The notes under the pieces are model-generated. The model was given only the letters and a program-made list of their open reading frames with translations. It had not been told where the DNA came from and made no database searches. This document shows positions 1-7,377 of a DNA stretch of 42,792 nt, piece after piece (positions within the stretch are counted from its first letter, which is position 1; each line of letters starts with the position of its first letter). Location of the stretch: positions 1-42,792 of the forward strand of contig NZ_JACNMO010000035.1 of assembly GCF_020622345.1 (NCBI RefSeq), in the 5' to 3' direction. Origin of the DNA: Roseobacter weihaiensis (GTDB taxonomy: Bacteria > Pseudomonadota > Alphaproteobacteria > Rhodobacterales > Rhodobacteraceae). The translations under genes and the position numbers were made by a program.

Positions 1-80
1 AAGACGTGCTTGCCATCGGCATCAATCACGCAAACGGCCACAGATCGTAGCGACACGTCCAAACCCACATAGTAATCCAT
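1..80 (-). mobile_element. IS110-family transposase, N-terminal fragment cut by window edge
   Basis: The minus strand from 80 to the window edge encodes the first 26 residues of a transposase starting MDYYVGLDVSLRSVAVCV. The YVGLDVS start with its first acidic residue is typical of the RuvC-like DEDD domain of IS110-family transposases. A purine-rich stretch (GGAGAACGAG) precedes the ATG. The rest lies outside the window, so completeness cannot be judged. It places an insertion sequence at the left edge of the stress-gene region. Confidence 0.75.
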
Positions 81-594
81 CTCGTTCTCCTCAGGTTGCA
101 GTAATCACCGCAACTCTATCGAGAACCTGACCCATCCAACAGGCCAGCCCGATTACTCATGCTGTGTCCCGCTGACCCGCCATGGGTCGTCCAAATTTAA
201 TGTCGGCTTTGGGCTGGCACCCGTCAACGATCAAAAGCGTCAGATGACGGCAGTGAGCCCATAGGAGACCATGCATTTTTTTGCTGCACGCGCTCGCAGC
301 GCGGAAATCGCCGCATTTGCAAAGTTTTTATACCCACTGCTTCTTGGGAAAACCTGCCATTTATGCTCCGCGTAGCGAAGATCAGTCTGGAGCTTTACGA
401 GGCACAGACAAAGCGACAATTAGATGGATATGAACGGCTACGGCTTTGATCCGGCGTATCAGTACTTCCGCTCCTCAAACGCTTCACTTTGTGACAGTAG
501 AAGAGTGAGCCTCAGTGATTGCTTCAGGACTTAACATACGGCCCGGGATTTATGCTTCAGTTATGTTCAACGCACTTTGCCGACTATTAACTTC
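81..594. other. Gap between the insertion sequence and the stress operon
   Basis: I see no convincing gene here. The first part is probably the non-coding end of the IS110 element; such elements lack clear terminal inverted repeats, so its boundary cannot be read. A stretch near 199-265 starts with AATGTCGGCTTT and resembles a stretch near 20,031 at the other end of the accessory region. No terminator for the leftward operon is obvious. Confidence 0.4.
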
Positions 595-897
595 TCAAAT
601 TCGTACGCTCAGAAGGCGAGTTTCCCTTCGCATCTCTTGTCTCCGTGCAAGACGCGCCGTCGCGGCTCTGTATTTCGCATGACAAGACTGCAATCGGAGC
701 AACGCCCGGTCGCGCGCCTCGCGCTGACGTCGAACGTACGACCCCGGCGCGCCGAGCGTGCCGGGATGCGGCGCGGTGCCGATGGGGAAGTAGCCATTCG
801 CCTCGTCCAATGCGATCCTCAGGCTTCGTTCCGCTTCGAGGTACCGAAAATACGCGACCGTCAAGAGGCGGAAGTGAGCGGCGATGTCTTGGTGCAT
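595..897 (-). CDS. Small unknown protein, last gene of the sHSP-degP-cbpAM operon
   Basis: This 100-residue reading frame starts at the ATG at 897, with a GGAGGA Shine-Dalgarno about eight bases upstream, which supports it being a real gene. It follows cbpM by about 60 bases on the same strand and closes the leftward chaperone operon. The sequence is rich in Arg, Ala and Leu, has no signal peptide or membrane segment, and looks helical and basic (it begins MHQDIAAHFRLL and ends in an Arg-rich tail). I do not recognise a family. Its position suggests an accessory to CbpA/CbpM or the sHSPs, but that is only inference from context. A longer version from the ATG at 948 is possible but has a poorer ribosome site. 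Confidence 0.6.
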   Translation of the reverse strand: MHQDIAAHFRLLTVAYFRYLEAERSLRIALDEANGYFPIGTAPHPGTLGAPGSYVRRQREARDRALLRLQSCHAKYRAATARLARRQEMRRETRLLSVRI

Positions 898-957
898 CTT
901 GTTGTCCTCCTGTCCTGATACCAGTAATCGCATGGAACTCGCTGGCATTGACGAATG

Positions 958-1311
958 TCATCGATCTTTTTCGGGTGCGTCACCTTCCAGTTGCGCGCGA
1001 AAACGTGACGCGACGGCGCGCCTTACATCGCGCGGTTGATCGTCGAGGGCCGCGAGTAGCATGCGCAAATCACGCCGGGTTTGATGCAACCGGTCGATGA
1101 GGGACAAGACCATGTGAACCGCGTCGGAAGTGAGCGCCATCTCCTGCCGCAAATCACAAAGCAGACGCAGGCGCGCGACATCAATGTCATCGAACTTAGG
1201 GCCACTTTCGCTCATCGCGGGCCGCACCAAGCCCTCGCGCACCCAAACCCGCAAGTCACGACGGGTGAGCCTGCGTATCTCCGACAGGACCTTCTCTTCG
1301 GTATAGATCAT
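958..1311 (-). CDS. cbpM: CbpM, chaperone modulator (MerR-like)
   Basis: This 117-residue protein matches the CbpM family, which binds the J-domain of CbpA and blocks its use of DnaK. The N-terminal part (residues 1-60) has the MerR-like pattern, including LTRRDLRVWVREGLVRP and FDDIDVARLRLLCDL; the rest is helical and ends in a charged tail. Its ATG overlaps the cbpA stop codon by four bases (ATGA), so the two are translationally coupled, as in other bacteria carrying this pair. It is the penultimate gene of the leftward stress operon. A transcription-factor role is less likely given the small size and the partner gene. Confidence 0.85.
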   Translation of the reverse strand: MIYTEEKVLSEIRRLTRRDLRVWVREGLVRPAMSESGPKFDDIDVARLRLLCDLRQEMALTSDAVHMVLSLIDRLHQTRRDLRMLLAALDDQPRDVRRAVASRFRAQLEGDAPEKDR

Positions 1312-2255
1312 GTCGCCCTCCGCAACTCAGTTCGCGGGTCGAATCCGGCCGTCTCGCGCCAGCGCTTCGCCAAATTCTCCATGTCCTTGTCGATCTTCTT
1401 CGGCAGCACAATCTTCAGCCGCAAGATCTGATCGCCCGCCTTTCCCTTGACCGGTTTGATGCCTTTGCCACCGAGGCGCAGGCGCTGGCCGGAGGACGCC
1501 CCTTTCGGGATGGTGAGCGAGACGGGTCCCCACACCGTGGGCACATCGACAGATCCGCCGAGCACCGCCTCGTCGAACGTGATCGGTAGCTCCAACTCGA
1601 TGTTGTCGCCCGCACGGCCAAACACAGCATGCGGTCTGACCGAGACAGTGACCAGCGCGTCACCCGACGCGCCCTCACCGTACCCCGGTGCACCCTTGCC
1701 GCGCAGTCGTAGCGTCTGGCCATCCTTCAGGCCCGGCGGGATGCTGATTTCAATGTTGTTGCCATCGGGCATGGTCACGCGACGCTTTGTACCGCGCACG
1801 GCATCGAGGAAATCGACATCGAGATGGTAACGCAGATCCTGACCGCGCGCGTGGACCTCCCTGTGGAACCCACTCTGGCGTGGACCGCCGACGCGGCCGC
1901 CGAAAAACTGTGAAAAAATATCGCCCAAATCGTCGTCGCCGACACCGCCGCCGAAGCCAGGGCCGGGGTCGTAGCGGCGGCCAGCATCCTGTCCGGCATA
2001 ATGATGATAGTACTGGCGTTCAGGGCGTTCCTGGCCGCTGGCGTCAATCTCGCCTGCATCAAAGCGACGGCGCTTCTCGGGATCGCTCAGCAGATCGTAA
2101 GCCGCCGAGACGGCCTTGAAGCGTTCCTGCTTTGCCGCGTCATCCGGGTGAAGGTCGGGATGCAACTCCTTCGCCAGCTTGCGATACGCCTTCTTGATCT
2201 CGGCCTGGGGTGCGCTCTTTGGAACACCTAGGACTTTGTATGGGTCGATACTCAT
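1308..2255 (-). CDS. cbpA: CbpA, DnaJ-class co-chaperone
   Basis: This 315-residue Hsp40 stimulates DnaK ATPase and delivers unfolded clients. The J-domain occupies residues 1-70, with the diagnostic HPD at 32-34 (KELHPDLHPDD). A Gly/Phe-rich linker follows (about 85-125, YDPGPGFGGGVGDDDLGDIFSQFFGG), then the two beta-barrel C-terminal client-binding domains (about 140-300). The Cys-rich zinc finger of DnaJ proper is absent, which marks it as the CbpA class. The Shine-Dalgarno is weak. It sits 130 bases downstream of degP on the same strand and overlaps cbpM by four bases. As an island copy it would work with host DnaK, since no dnaK is present here. Confidence 0.92.
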   Translation of the reverse strand: MSIDPYKVLGVPKSAPQAEIKKAYRKLAKELHPDLHPDDAAKQERFKAVSAAYDLLSDPEKRRRFDAGEIDASGQERPERQYYHHYAGQDAGRRYDPGPGFGGGVGDDDLGDIFSQFFGGRVGGPRQSGFHREVHARGQDLRYHLDVDFLDAVRGTKRRVTMPDGNNIEISIPPGLKDGQTLRLRGKGAPGYGEGASGDALVTVSVRPHAVFGRAGDNIELELPITFDEAVLGGSVDVPTVWGPVSLTIPKGASSGQRLRLGGKGIKPVKGKAGDQILRLKIVLPKKIDKDMENLAKRWRETAGFDPRTELRRAT

Positions 2256-2385
2256 CTTGTTTCGCTTTCAATCCCCTGGCCATGCCGCAAAACAGGCGAG
2301 GCGGGTGATTGCCAAAAGGCCAGTGGCATTACCCGAGATGCAATGTCAGACACCCGGGCGCGCCAAGGATATCCGGATCGACGGG

Positions 2386-3765
2386 TCATGATCTGAGCAC
2401 AATCAACAGGGTCCGACCATCACGCCAGACGGTCAACGCCACCGCGTTTGGCGCGTCCTCGAGAGCGCGGTCGATGTCGCGGATCGACCCTACCGTTTGA
2501 CGGTTGACCGCCGTGATGACGTCCCCCGCCTCCAGACCGGCCTGCGCGGCACGGCTGCCTGGCGCGATCTCCGAAACGACAACGCCGTCTGCGTCGCCCC
2601 AAGCCGGATGGTTCCGATCGAGCGGGGAAAGGCGAACACCCGCCAACGCATCAATTGCGCCACGATCGCGCTCTGCCAAGCGGGGGCCCCCGCCACCTGC
2701 GAGTGCGACCTGCGTCACGAGGCGCTCACCATCTCGAACATAGGCGATTTCGACCTCATCGCCCGGCCTGCGCAGGCCGATTCTCTGACGCAAGTCGGCG
2801 GATCCGTCGACACCCTCGCCGTCAACCGCGACAATGACGTCTCCGGCGGCAAGACCCGCGTCGTCCGCAGGGGTGCCCGGCTCGACCGAGCTGACGATGG
2901 CGCCTGTCTCGGCGTCGACACCAAGCGCTTCAGCCAGGTCTGGCGTCAGGTCCTGGATCATCACGCCAAGCCGACCGCGCTGGACTTCGCCGAACTCGAC
3001 CAGCTGATCCATAACGGACAGCGCCATGTTGATGGGCACCGCAAAACCGATCCCGACGTTGCCGCCGCCATTGGGCGCAATGATCGCCGTGTTAATACCG
3101 ACGAGATTACCATCAAGAGTGATCAGCGCACCGCCTGAGTTACCCGGGTTGATTGAGGCATCGGTCTGGATGAAGTCTTCATAGCCTTCGGGATTGATCC
3201 CCGACCGTCCAAGCGCCGAGACGATGCCGCTTGTCACGGTCTGGCCGAGACCGAATGGATTACCGATGGCGACAACAAAGTCACCCACGAGCAGGTTTTC
3301 AGAGTTGCCGAGCGGCACCTCCGTCAGGTCTTCCGCCTCGATCCTTAATACAGCGATATCCGTGGCCGGATCACGGCCGATCAACTCGGCTTCGATGGTC
3401 CGGTTGTCGCGCAGTGTGACGCGGATCTCATCTCCGTTTTCGATGACGTGATTGTTCGTCAGGATGTATCCCTCACCAGCATCGACGATCACGCCGGATC
3501 CAGCGCTCATCTGCCGCTGCGGTGGCAGTTGCTCGAGCGGCGGCAAGAAGGGCTGGAAGAACGGATCGCGAAAAAGCGGCGTCATCTGGGTGGGTCGCTC
3601 AGAGACAACCGCGATGTTGACGACAGCGTCGTCCACGGCGTCGATCAGCGGCGCGATGGTCGGGATGCCGCGTTCATCAGGCTCAACCGCTGCGATTTGG
3701 GCAACCGCCGGCCCCGCGACAAAACCAATCGAAAAGACGAATACAATAGCCAGACGGCTCAGCAT
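2386..3765 (-). CDS. degP: DegP/HtrA-family periplasmic serine protease with two PDZ domains
   Basis: The protein has 459 residues. Residues 1-22 form a signal peptide ending in AVA. The S1C protease domain (about 40-255) shows the full triad: His106 in TNNHVI, Asp136 in TDIAVL and Ser210 in GNSGGA. Two PDZ domains follow (about 265-350 and 375-455). It is therefore an exported protease-chaperone that degrades or holds misfolded envelope proteins. AAGGAG lies just before the ATG. It lies between an sHSP gene and cbpA in the leftward operon. It is a two-PDZ enzyme, unlike the one-PDZ protease at 10,482, so the island carries two architectures. Confidence 0.93.
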   Translation of the reverse strand: MLSRLAIVFVFSIGFVAGPAVAQIAAVEPDERGIPTIAPLIDAVDDAVVNIAVVSERPTQMTPLFRDPFFQPFLPPLEQLPPQRQMSAGSGVIVDAGEGYILTNNHVIENGDEIRVTLRDNRTIEAELIGRDPATDIAVLRIEAEDLTEVPLGNSENLLVGDFVVAIGNPFGLGQTVTSGIVSALGRSGINPEGYEDFIQTDASINPGNSGGALITLDGNLVGINTAIIAPNGGGNVGIGFAVPINMALSVMDQLVEFGEVQRGRLGVMIQDLTPDLAEALGVDAETGAIVSSVEPGTPADDAGLAAGDVIVAVDGEGVDGSADLRQRIGLRRPGDEVEIAYVRDGERLVTQVALAGGGGPRLAERDRGAIDALAGVRLSPLDRNHPAWGDADGVVVSEIAPGSRAAQAGLEAGDVITAVNRQTVGSIRDIDRALEDAPNAVALTVWRDGRTLLIVLRS

Positions 3766-3826
3766 GGTTCATCTCCTTTGCAAAGGCGCCGCCGGGATCG
3801 CGCACCGGCGGCGCATCAGGACGGGA

Positions 3827-4318
3827 TCAGGCGGCCTGCACCTCGATGCGTTTCACCTTGGCCTGAGCTTCCGGGGTTTGCGGTAGCTTGATGGTCAGCA
3901 CGCCGTTCCTGAAGCTGGCCTCGGCCTTTTCGCCATCGACGCCCGGAGGCAACGGGATCGTGCGGTAGATCGCGCCGTAGCTGCGCTCGGAGAGGTAGTA
4001 GCCCTTCTTCTCTTCCTGCCGCTCGACCTTCTTTTCGCCCTTCACGGTCAGCATGTCGTCGGTGACCGACACCTCGATGTCCGACATGTCCATGCCGGGC
4101 AGCTCGATCGAAACCTCGACATGGTCCTTAGTCTCGACCACGTCAGACTTGGCATCTCCACCGCCCCAGGGCCAGTCGAGGTCGCCGGCGCGGGTCCAGA
4201 AGCTTTCGAAGACCCGGTTCATTTCGCGCTGCAAACCGGCGATGGGGCTCTGATCATCGGCCTTCGGTTCGGGCGCATGGTCCTTGCGAACCCAGGGGAT
4301 CAAATCTTTGATCTGCAT
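3827..4318 (-). CDS. Small heat-shock protein (Hsp20/alpha-crystallin), copy 1
   Basis: This 163-residue holdase binds unfolding proteins without ATP. The alpha-crystallin domain spans about residues 55-155, beginning SDVVETKDHVEVSIELPG and ending with the FRNGVLTIKLP motif. The N-terminal arm contains FESFWTRAG and WPWGGG, aromatic segments of the sort used for oligomerisation and client contact. It is the third of three tandem, clearly different sHSP genes and lies 61 bases upstream of degP. AAGGAG precedes the start. A short TCTCC/GGAGA pairing could involve the ribosome site but is too weak to call. Confidence 0.93.
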   Translation of the reverse strand: MQIKDLIPWVRKDHAPEPKADDQSPIAGLQREMNRVFESFWTRAGDLDWPWGGGDAKSDVVETKDHVEVSIELPGMDMSDIEVSVTDDMLTVKGEKKVERQEEKKGYYLSERSYGAIYRTIPLPPGVDGEKAEASFRNGVLTIKLPQTPEAQAKVKRIEVQAA

Positions 4319-4355
4319 GTTTTTTCTCCTTCATATCTGCGCGGAGAGCCCCGGA

Positions 4356-4763
4356 TCAGGACCCTGTCACGGCGATCTTCTTGGGCTGGGCCTCGGCGGC
4401 CCGAGGCAGCGTTACGGTCAGCACGCCATGCGAAACCGACGCTCCGATCTTGTCCGGGTCGAAATCGTCGGACAGCGTGAAGGCGCGTTCGTAATCGCCT
4501 TCCCCATATTCGGCGTATGCCAGTTGCAGCTTCTCGGGATGCGTGCCCTGGATCTTGCCCCGGACTGTCAGCACGCGCTTTTCAAGCGTGACGTCGACGT
4601 CTTCGGCAGAAACGCCGGGCATTTCGAGCATCAGCGTCACGCCCTCATCCGTTTCCACGATATCTGTGAGCGGTTGATAGATGCGCCCGCCTGCCATGGT
4701 TTCGGGGCCCTGGGCCGGGGTTTTCTCAACCGTCTCAGGCGTGTGGGTCATTTGGTCCGTCAT
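4356..4763 (-). CDS. Small heat-shock protein (Hsp20/alpha-crystallin), copy 2
   Basis: This 135-residue member has a short polar N-terminal arm (MTDQMTHTPETVEKTP) and an alpha-crystallin domain from about residue 28 to 130, with LMLEMPGVSAEDVDVTLE and the closing SHGVLTVTLPR. It lacks the aromatic N-terminal segments of the neighbouring copies, so it probably differs in oligomer size or client range and may co-assemble with them. It starts 15 bases after the upstream sHSP gene and ends 37 bases before the next, within one operon. The divergence among the three copies argues against recent tandem duplication. Confidence 0.92.
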   Translation of the reverse strand: MTDQMTHTPETVEKTPAQGPETMAGGRIYQPLTDIVETDEGVTLMLEMPGVSAEDVDVTLEKRVLTVRGKIQGTHPEKLQLAYAEYGEGDYERAFTLSDDFDPDKIGASVSHGVLTVTLPRAAEAQPKKIAVTGS

Positions 4764-4778
4764 GTGCGTCTTCTCCTC

Positions 4779-5207
4779 TCAAGCGGCTTTGATCTCGATC
4801 TTCCGTGGCTTGTCCTCGTCCGGACGACCCACGACGATGCGCAGGACACCTGCCGTCATCCGTGCTTCGACCTTGTCGTCGGACGCGGCAAAGGGCAGCC
4901 GGATCGCGCGGGTGAATTTTCCGAAACGGCGTTCATTGCGATGCCATCGCGCGGCGTCCGGCACGTCCGGTGCCTTGCGCTCGCCCGAGATCGTCAGAAC
5001 GTTGTCCTTGACGGAAATATCAATGTCGGACGGGTCGATACCGGGGAGTTCCGCCGTCACGGCAACGGCATCGTCGCCTTGCCAGACATTCACCGCCGGA
5101 AAGACGGATTGATCAGAGTTCGTTGGGATAAACCGGTTCACGTCGCGCAGCATGGAACGCATCATCCCAAAGGGGTCGCTGCGGCGCGTGTAGGTGGGAT
5201 AGTACAT
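4779..5207 (-). CDS. Small heat-shock protein (Hsp20/alpha-crystallin), copy 3, first gene of operon
   Basis: This is a 142-residue sHSP. I chose the ATG at 5207 because GAGGAGG lies six bases upstream; an in-frame ATG at 5285 has no ribosome site and would sit inside the leader hairpin. The N-terminus (MYYPTYTRRSDPFGMMRSMLRDVNRFIP) resembles the class-A sHSPs of alphaproteobacteria. The alpha-crystallin domain covers about 37-140, with VTAELPGIDPSDIDISVKD and AGVLRIVVGRP; the usual GVLxIxxP is slightly altered. It heads the leftward operon and has a long structured leader with a sigma-32-like promoter, so it is the most likely point of heat control. Confidence 0.92.
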   Translation of the reverse strand: MYYPTYTRRSDPFGMMRSMLRDVNRFIPTNSDQSVFPAVNVWQGDDAVAVTAELPGIDPSDIDISVKDNVLTISGERKAPDVPDAARWHRNERRFGKFTRAIRLPFAASDDKVEARMTAGVLRIVVGRPDEDKPRKIEIKAA

Positions 5208-5286
5208 GTCTTGCCTCCTCATTTTGCCAATCCAAACGTGCGACAAATGTCGCATGTATTCGAGGCGCCCGAGGAGGTCGGACATG
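5205..5286 (-). promoter_or_regulatory. Candidate RNA thermometer sequestering the sHSP ribosome site and AUG
   Basis: In the minus-strand transcript, CATGTC (5286-5281) can pair with GACATG (5210-5205, containing the start codon), and CCTCCTC (5277-5271) with the Shine-Dalgarno GAGGAGG (5220-5214). The two helices are separated by a symmetric 3x3 internal loop (CGA/CAA). The enclosed segment holds a further perfect hairpin, TGCGACA-N2-TGTCGCA (5254-5239). Pairing of the ribosome site and the start codon in an sHSP leader is how ROSE-type and fourU-type thermometers work. Seen: the complementarity. Inferred: temperature-dependent melting. Confidence 0.65.
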
Positions 5287-5296
5287 TCTAAAGGTT

Positions 5297-5312
5297 CGCC
5301 GATTAAGCGGCG
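5297..5312 (-). promoter_or_regulatory. Upstream hairpin in the sHSP leader
   Basis: A CGCCG-N6-CGGCG inverted repeat lies in the leader just upstream of the candidate thermometer helix. ROSE-type leaders commonly have one or more stable upstream hairpins, so this may be part of the same structured leader. By itself it is a short and unremarkable stem. Confidence 0.35.
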
Positions 5313-5428
5313 TTCGATGTCATTCGCGTTTCCGTTCCGCTCCCGAACTGGCGAGTGGCCGGTGGTCCGCTGTCAGAGCCGAACCTTTATGCGTATCCGT
5401 GAAACCCCATCTGGGCGTCTCACAGCTG

Positions 5429-5457
5429 ATAAGGTGAGGTCAATCCCGGTTTTCAAG
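5429..5457 (-). promoter_or_regulatory. Sigma-32-like promoter for the sHSP-degP-cbpAM operon
   Basis: On the minus strand, CTTGAA (5457-5452) is followed after 17 bases by CCTTAT (5434-5429). This fits the RpoH pattern (CTTGAAA and a C-rich, T-ending -10 box), and the same kind of promoter precedes rpoH at 23,345. Transcription would begin near 5,422, giving a leader of about 215 bases before the first sHSP start. Confidence 0.6.
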
Positions 5458-5477
5458 ACGGGATCGTGGAAATTTTG

Positions 5478-5880
5478 TCAACGATAGACACCCCAAGGAC
5501 CAAATCTCGGTGCATCAATGCGGACAACAACAGGGACGCGAACGGGACCGCGTTCGGCCGAAGACAACGCCTTGCCGGTCAGTTCCTGCAATCGACGGAC
5601 CCTCTCTTCGGTGGGCGGATGCGTGCGCAACAGCGACGGGTCGGGAATCCGGCGACCGGGCAGGATCATCTCTTCCCAAAATCGCCCTGTTCGACGCTCT
5701 AACTTCAGTAGAGCGGAAGCTAAACCTGCGGGGTCGCCGGTCAATTCCGCGCCGCCTCGATCTGCATCGTATTCGCGCGTACGCGACAGTGCGAGCCGAA
5801 GAAGGGCCATGATGGTCGGCGACACGACAAGCAAGATGGGAACAATCCACGGCACATGCGCCACTCCGGCAAGGATATGC
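5478..5880 (-). pseudogene. M48 (HtpX-like) metalloprotease, C-terminal remnant
   Basis: The frame reads as the C-terminal half of an M48 peptidase: a membrane-type segment (VPWIVPILLVVSPTIMALLR), the third zinc-ligand motif TREYDADRGG, and the RTHPPTEERVRRL stretch shared with HtpX. The N-terminal half with the catalytic HExxH and first membrane helices is missing. Upstream of about 5,880 the sequence stops resembling the family and runs directly into a truncated MFS gene on the other strand. It cannot be an active protease as it stands. It is distinct from the intact HtpX at 7,669. It lies upstream of the sHSP promoter on the same strand. Confidence 0.75.
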
Positions 5881-5884
5881 GGCG

Positions 5885-6817
5885 ATGATCGTGGTTGTCG
5901 AAAGCTGGCTGAATGCGTCAACGCCGAGCAGGTCGCGCGGACGCGTCCTTGCAACCTATGGCGCGTTGATGATGGGGGCCTGGGCCGCGAGCCAGCCGTT
6001 GATCGGGCTCGCCGATCCTGAAGGCTTCGTGCTCTTCGCGATCATCTCAATTCTGGTGTCTCTGTCTCTCGTCCCATTGACGTTATCTCGGGGTGCAGTC
6101 TCTCCGGACATTCAGGCGAGCCGAAGTTCAATATCAAGGCTTTTTGCGATCTCACCTATTGCGTTGGTCGGCGGCTTTCTGATCGGTGTCTGGACGAGCG
6201 CGTTCTGGGGGCTGGGGCCAACCTACGGGCAGTTGTCCGGCCTTTCCGACACTGAGGTCGCGACCTTCATGTCCGTTGTCATGATAGGCGCGCTTGTTGC
6301 GCAGTGGCCGGTGGGCTGGCTCTCGGATTTGATCGACCGCCGCGTGGTTATCGGGCTCGTGACCCTCTTGGCAGGTTGCTGCGCTGTTACACTCACAAAA
6401 ATCAGTACAGAAGACTGGGAGGTCTTTTTGTTGACCTCCGCACTCTATGGCGCCGCCAGCATCTCGATTTACTCCGTTTGCCTCGCCCATATCAACGACC
6501 GGATCGAGGCTGATGAAGTTGTCGCAGCAGCCAGCGCTCTGTTGCTCTTCTACGCGATCGGGTCGGCGCTTGGTCCGATTACGATCGGTATCCTCATCGA
6601 AGCGTTTGGCCCCGCGACCTTTTTTGCGGCTGCGGCTGCGCTTCAGTTCGGTTTCGCCGCCTATGTCATTTGGCGCCTGCTGACCGACAGCCGCCAGCCA
6701 GAGGGCGACAAGCAGGGCTTCGTTGCAATGCCCGCTAATTCCACAAGTCACATGGCGACAGAGCTGCATAAGCACGGGACCGCCGACGACAAAAAATTTG
6801 CCAGTCAGACCTCTTGA
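5885..6817 (+). pseudogene. MFS transporter (YcaD-like), N-terminally truncated
   Basis: The frame gives about 310 residues matching the middle and C-terminal part of a major-facilitator permease. It opens at VVESWLNASTPSRSRGRVL, a motif normally found about 90-100 residues into the protein, and continues through eight or so membrane helices, including PVGWLSDLIDRRVVIG. The first helices are absent and there is no ribosome site at the first ATG (5,885). Its 5' end coincides with the broken end of the M48 gene, so one rearrangement probably removed the start of both. A translated remnant is conceivable, but transport by a protein missing its first helices is unlikely. Confidence 0.75.
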
Positions 6818-6893
6818 AATCGTTTTTGTCCCAACAAATCTCTGCAGCGCGTGGGAGGATGGTCCTCCCATAACTCAAAAAGGAGACACGCAA

Positions 6894-7139
6894 ATGCGTC
6901 GTTTAGCAGTAGGTGCAACCGTGGCCGCTCTGTTGGCGGCACCCGCTTTCGCTCTTTCGGTGTCTGATGTCGACACCGACGGCGACAGCCTCATCTCTTT
7001 CGCCGAAATGGCGGAGCTTTACCCCGATCTGACCGAAGAGACCTTTGCCGAGGTCGACACCGGCGGTGATGAGTTTGTCGACGAGGACGAACTGGCAGCC
7101 GCACTCGAGGCTGGTCTGATCGAAGAACCCGCTGAGTAA
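6894..7139 (+). CDS. Small secreted EF-hand protein
   Basis: This is an 81-residue protein. AAAGGAGA precedes the ATG at 6894. Residues 1-20 are a signal peptide (MRRLAVGATVAALLAAPAFA). The mature part has one canonical calcium-binding EF loop (DVDTDGDSLISFAEM) and a second, degenerate one (EVDTGGDEFVDEDEL), so it should be an acidic periplasmic or exported Ca-binding protein. It is followed 44 bases downstream by a small membrane protein in the same orientation, then a terminator, so the two form a short transcription unit. Its role in a chaperone island is unknown; calcium sensing or buffering in the envelope is one guess. Confidence 0.8.
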   Translation: MRRLAVGATVAALLAAPAFALSVSDVDTDGDSLISFAEMAELYPDLTEETFAEVDTGGDEFVDEDELAAALEAGLIEEPAE

Positions 7140-7183
7140 CCGGCTTTGTACAAACGTCAATCTTGATCAGGAGGACACTGCAC

Positions 7184-7357
7184 ATGGCTATGACTGAAAA
7201 ACTCCCAAAGCAGATCAACTGGAAGATCTGGGGCGCAGTTGCCGTCGCCGCGATCATCATTCTTGGTGGCGCGGGATACTATTTCGACTGGTTCGGCTCC
7301 GGCGCGACCGAAGCCGCGGCTCCAGCCGTTGAAGAGGCGGCACCGGCCAGCGAATAA
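7184..7357 (+). CDS. Small single-pass membrane protein
   Basis: This 57-residue protein has a strong CAGGAGGA ribosome site ahead of the ATG at 7184. A short basic cytoplasmic start (MAMTEKLPKQINWKI) precedes one hydrophobic helix (about residues 21-39), then a soluble tail of Ala, Pro and Glu (ATEAAAPAVEEAAPASE) that should face the periplasm. I recognise no family. It follows the EF-hand gene closely and ends just before a good terminator, so the pair probably act together. The acidic tail could bind cations or a partner protein, but nothing in the sequence proves it. Confidence 0.75.
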   Translation: MAMTEKLPKQINWKIWGAVAVAAIIILGGAGYYFDWFGSGATEAAAPAVEEAAPASE

Positions 7358-7377
7358 ACGCCATTCCGCCGATGTCG

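Noticed and set aside
587-961. Other overlapping frames around the small unknown gene at 595-897
   Set aside because: They lack ribosome sites, whereas the chosen frame has GGAGGA at the right distance and follows cbpM in the same direction.
3776-3787. CCTTTGCAAAGG near the degP ribosome site as a thermometer
   Set aside because: A palindrome without a loop leaves only about four pairs, too few to control initiation.
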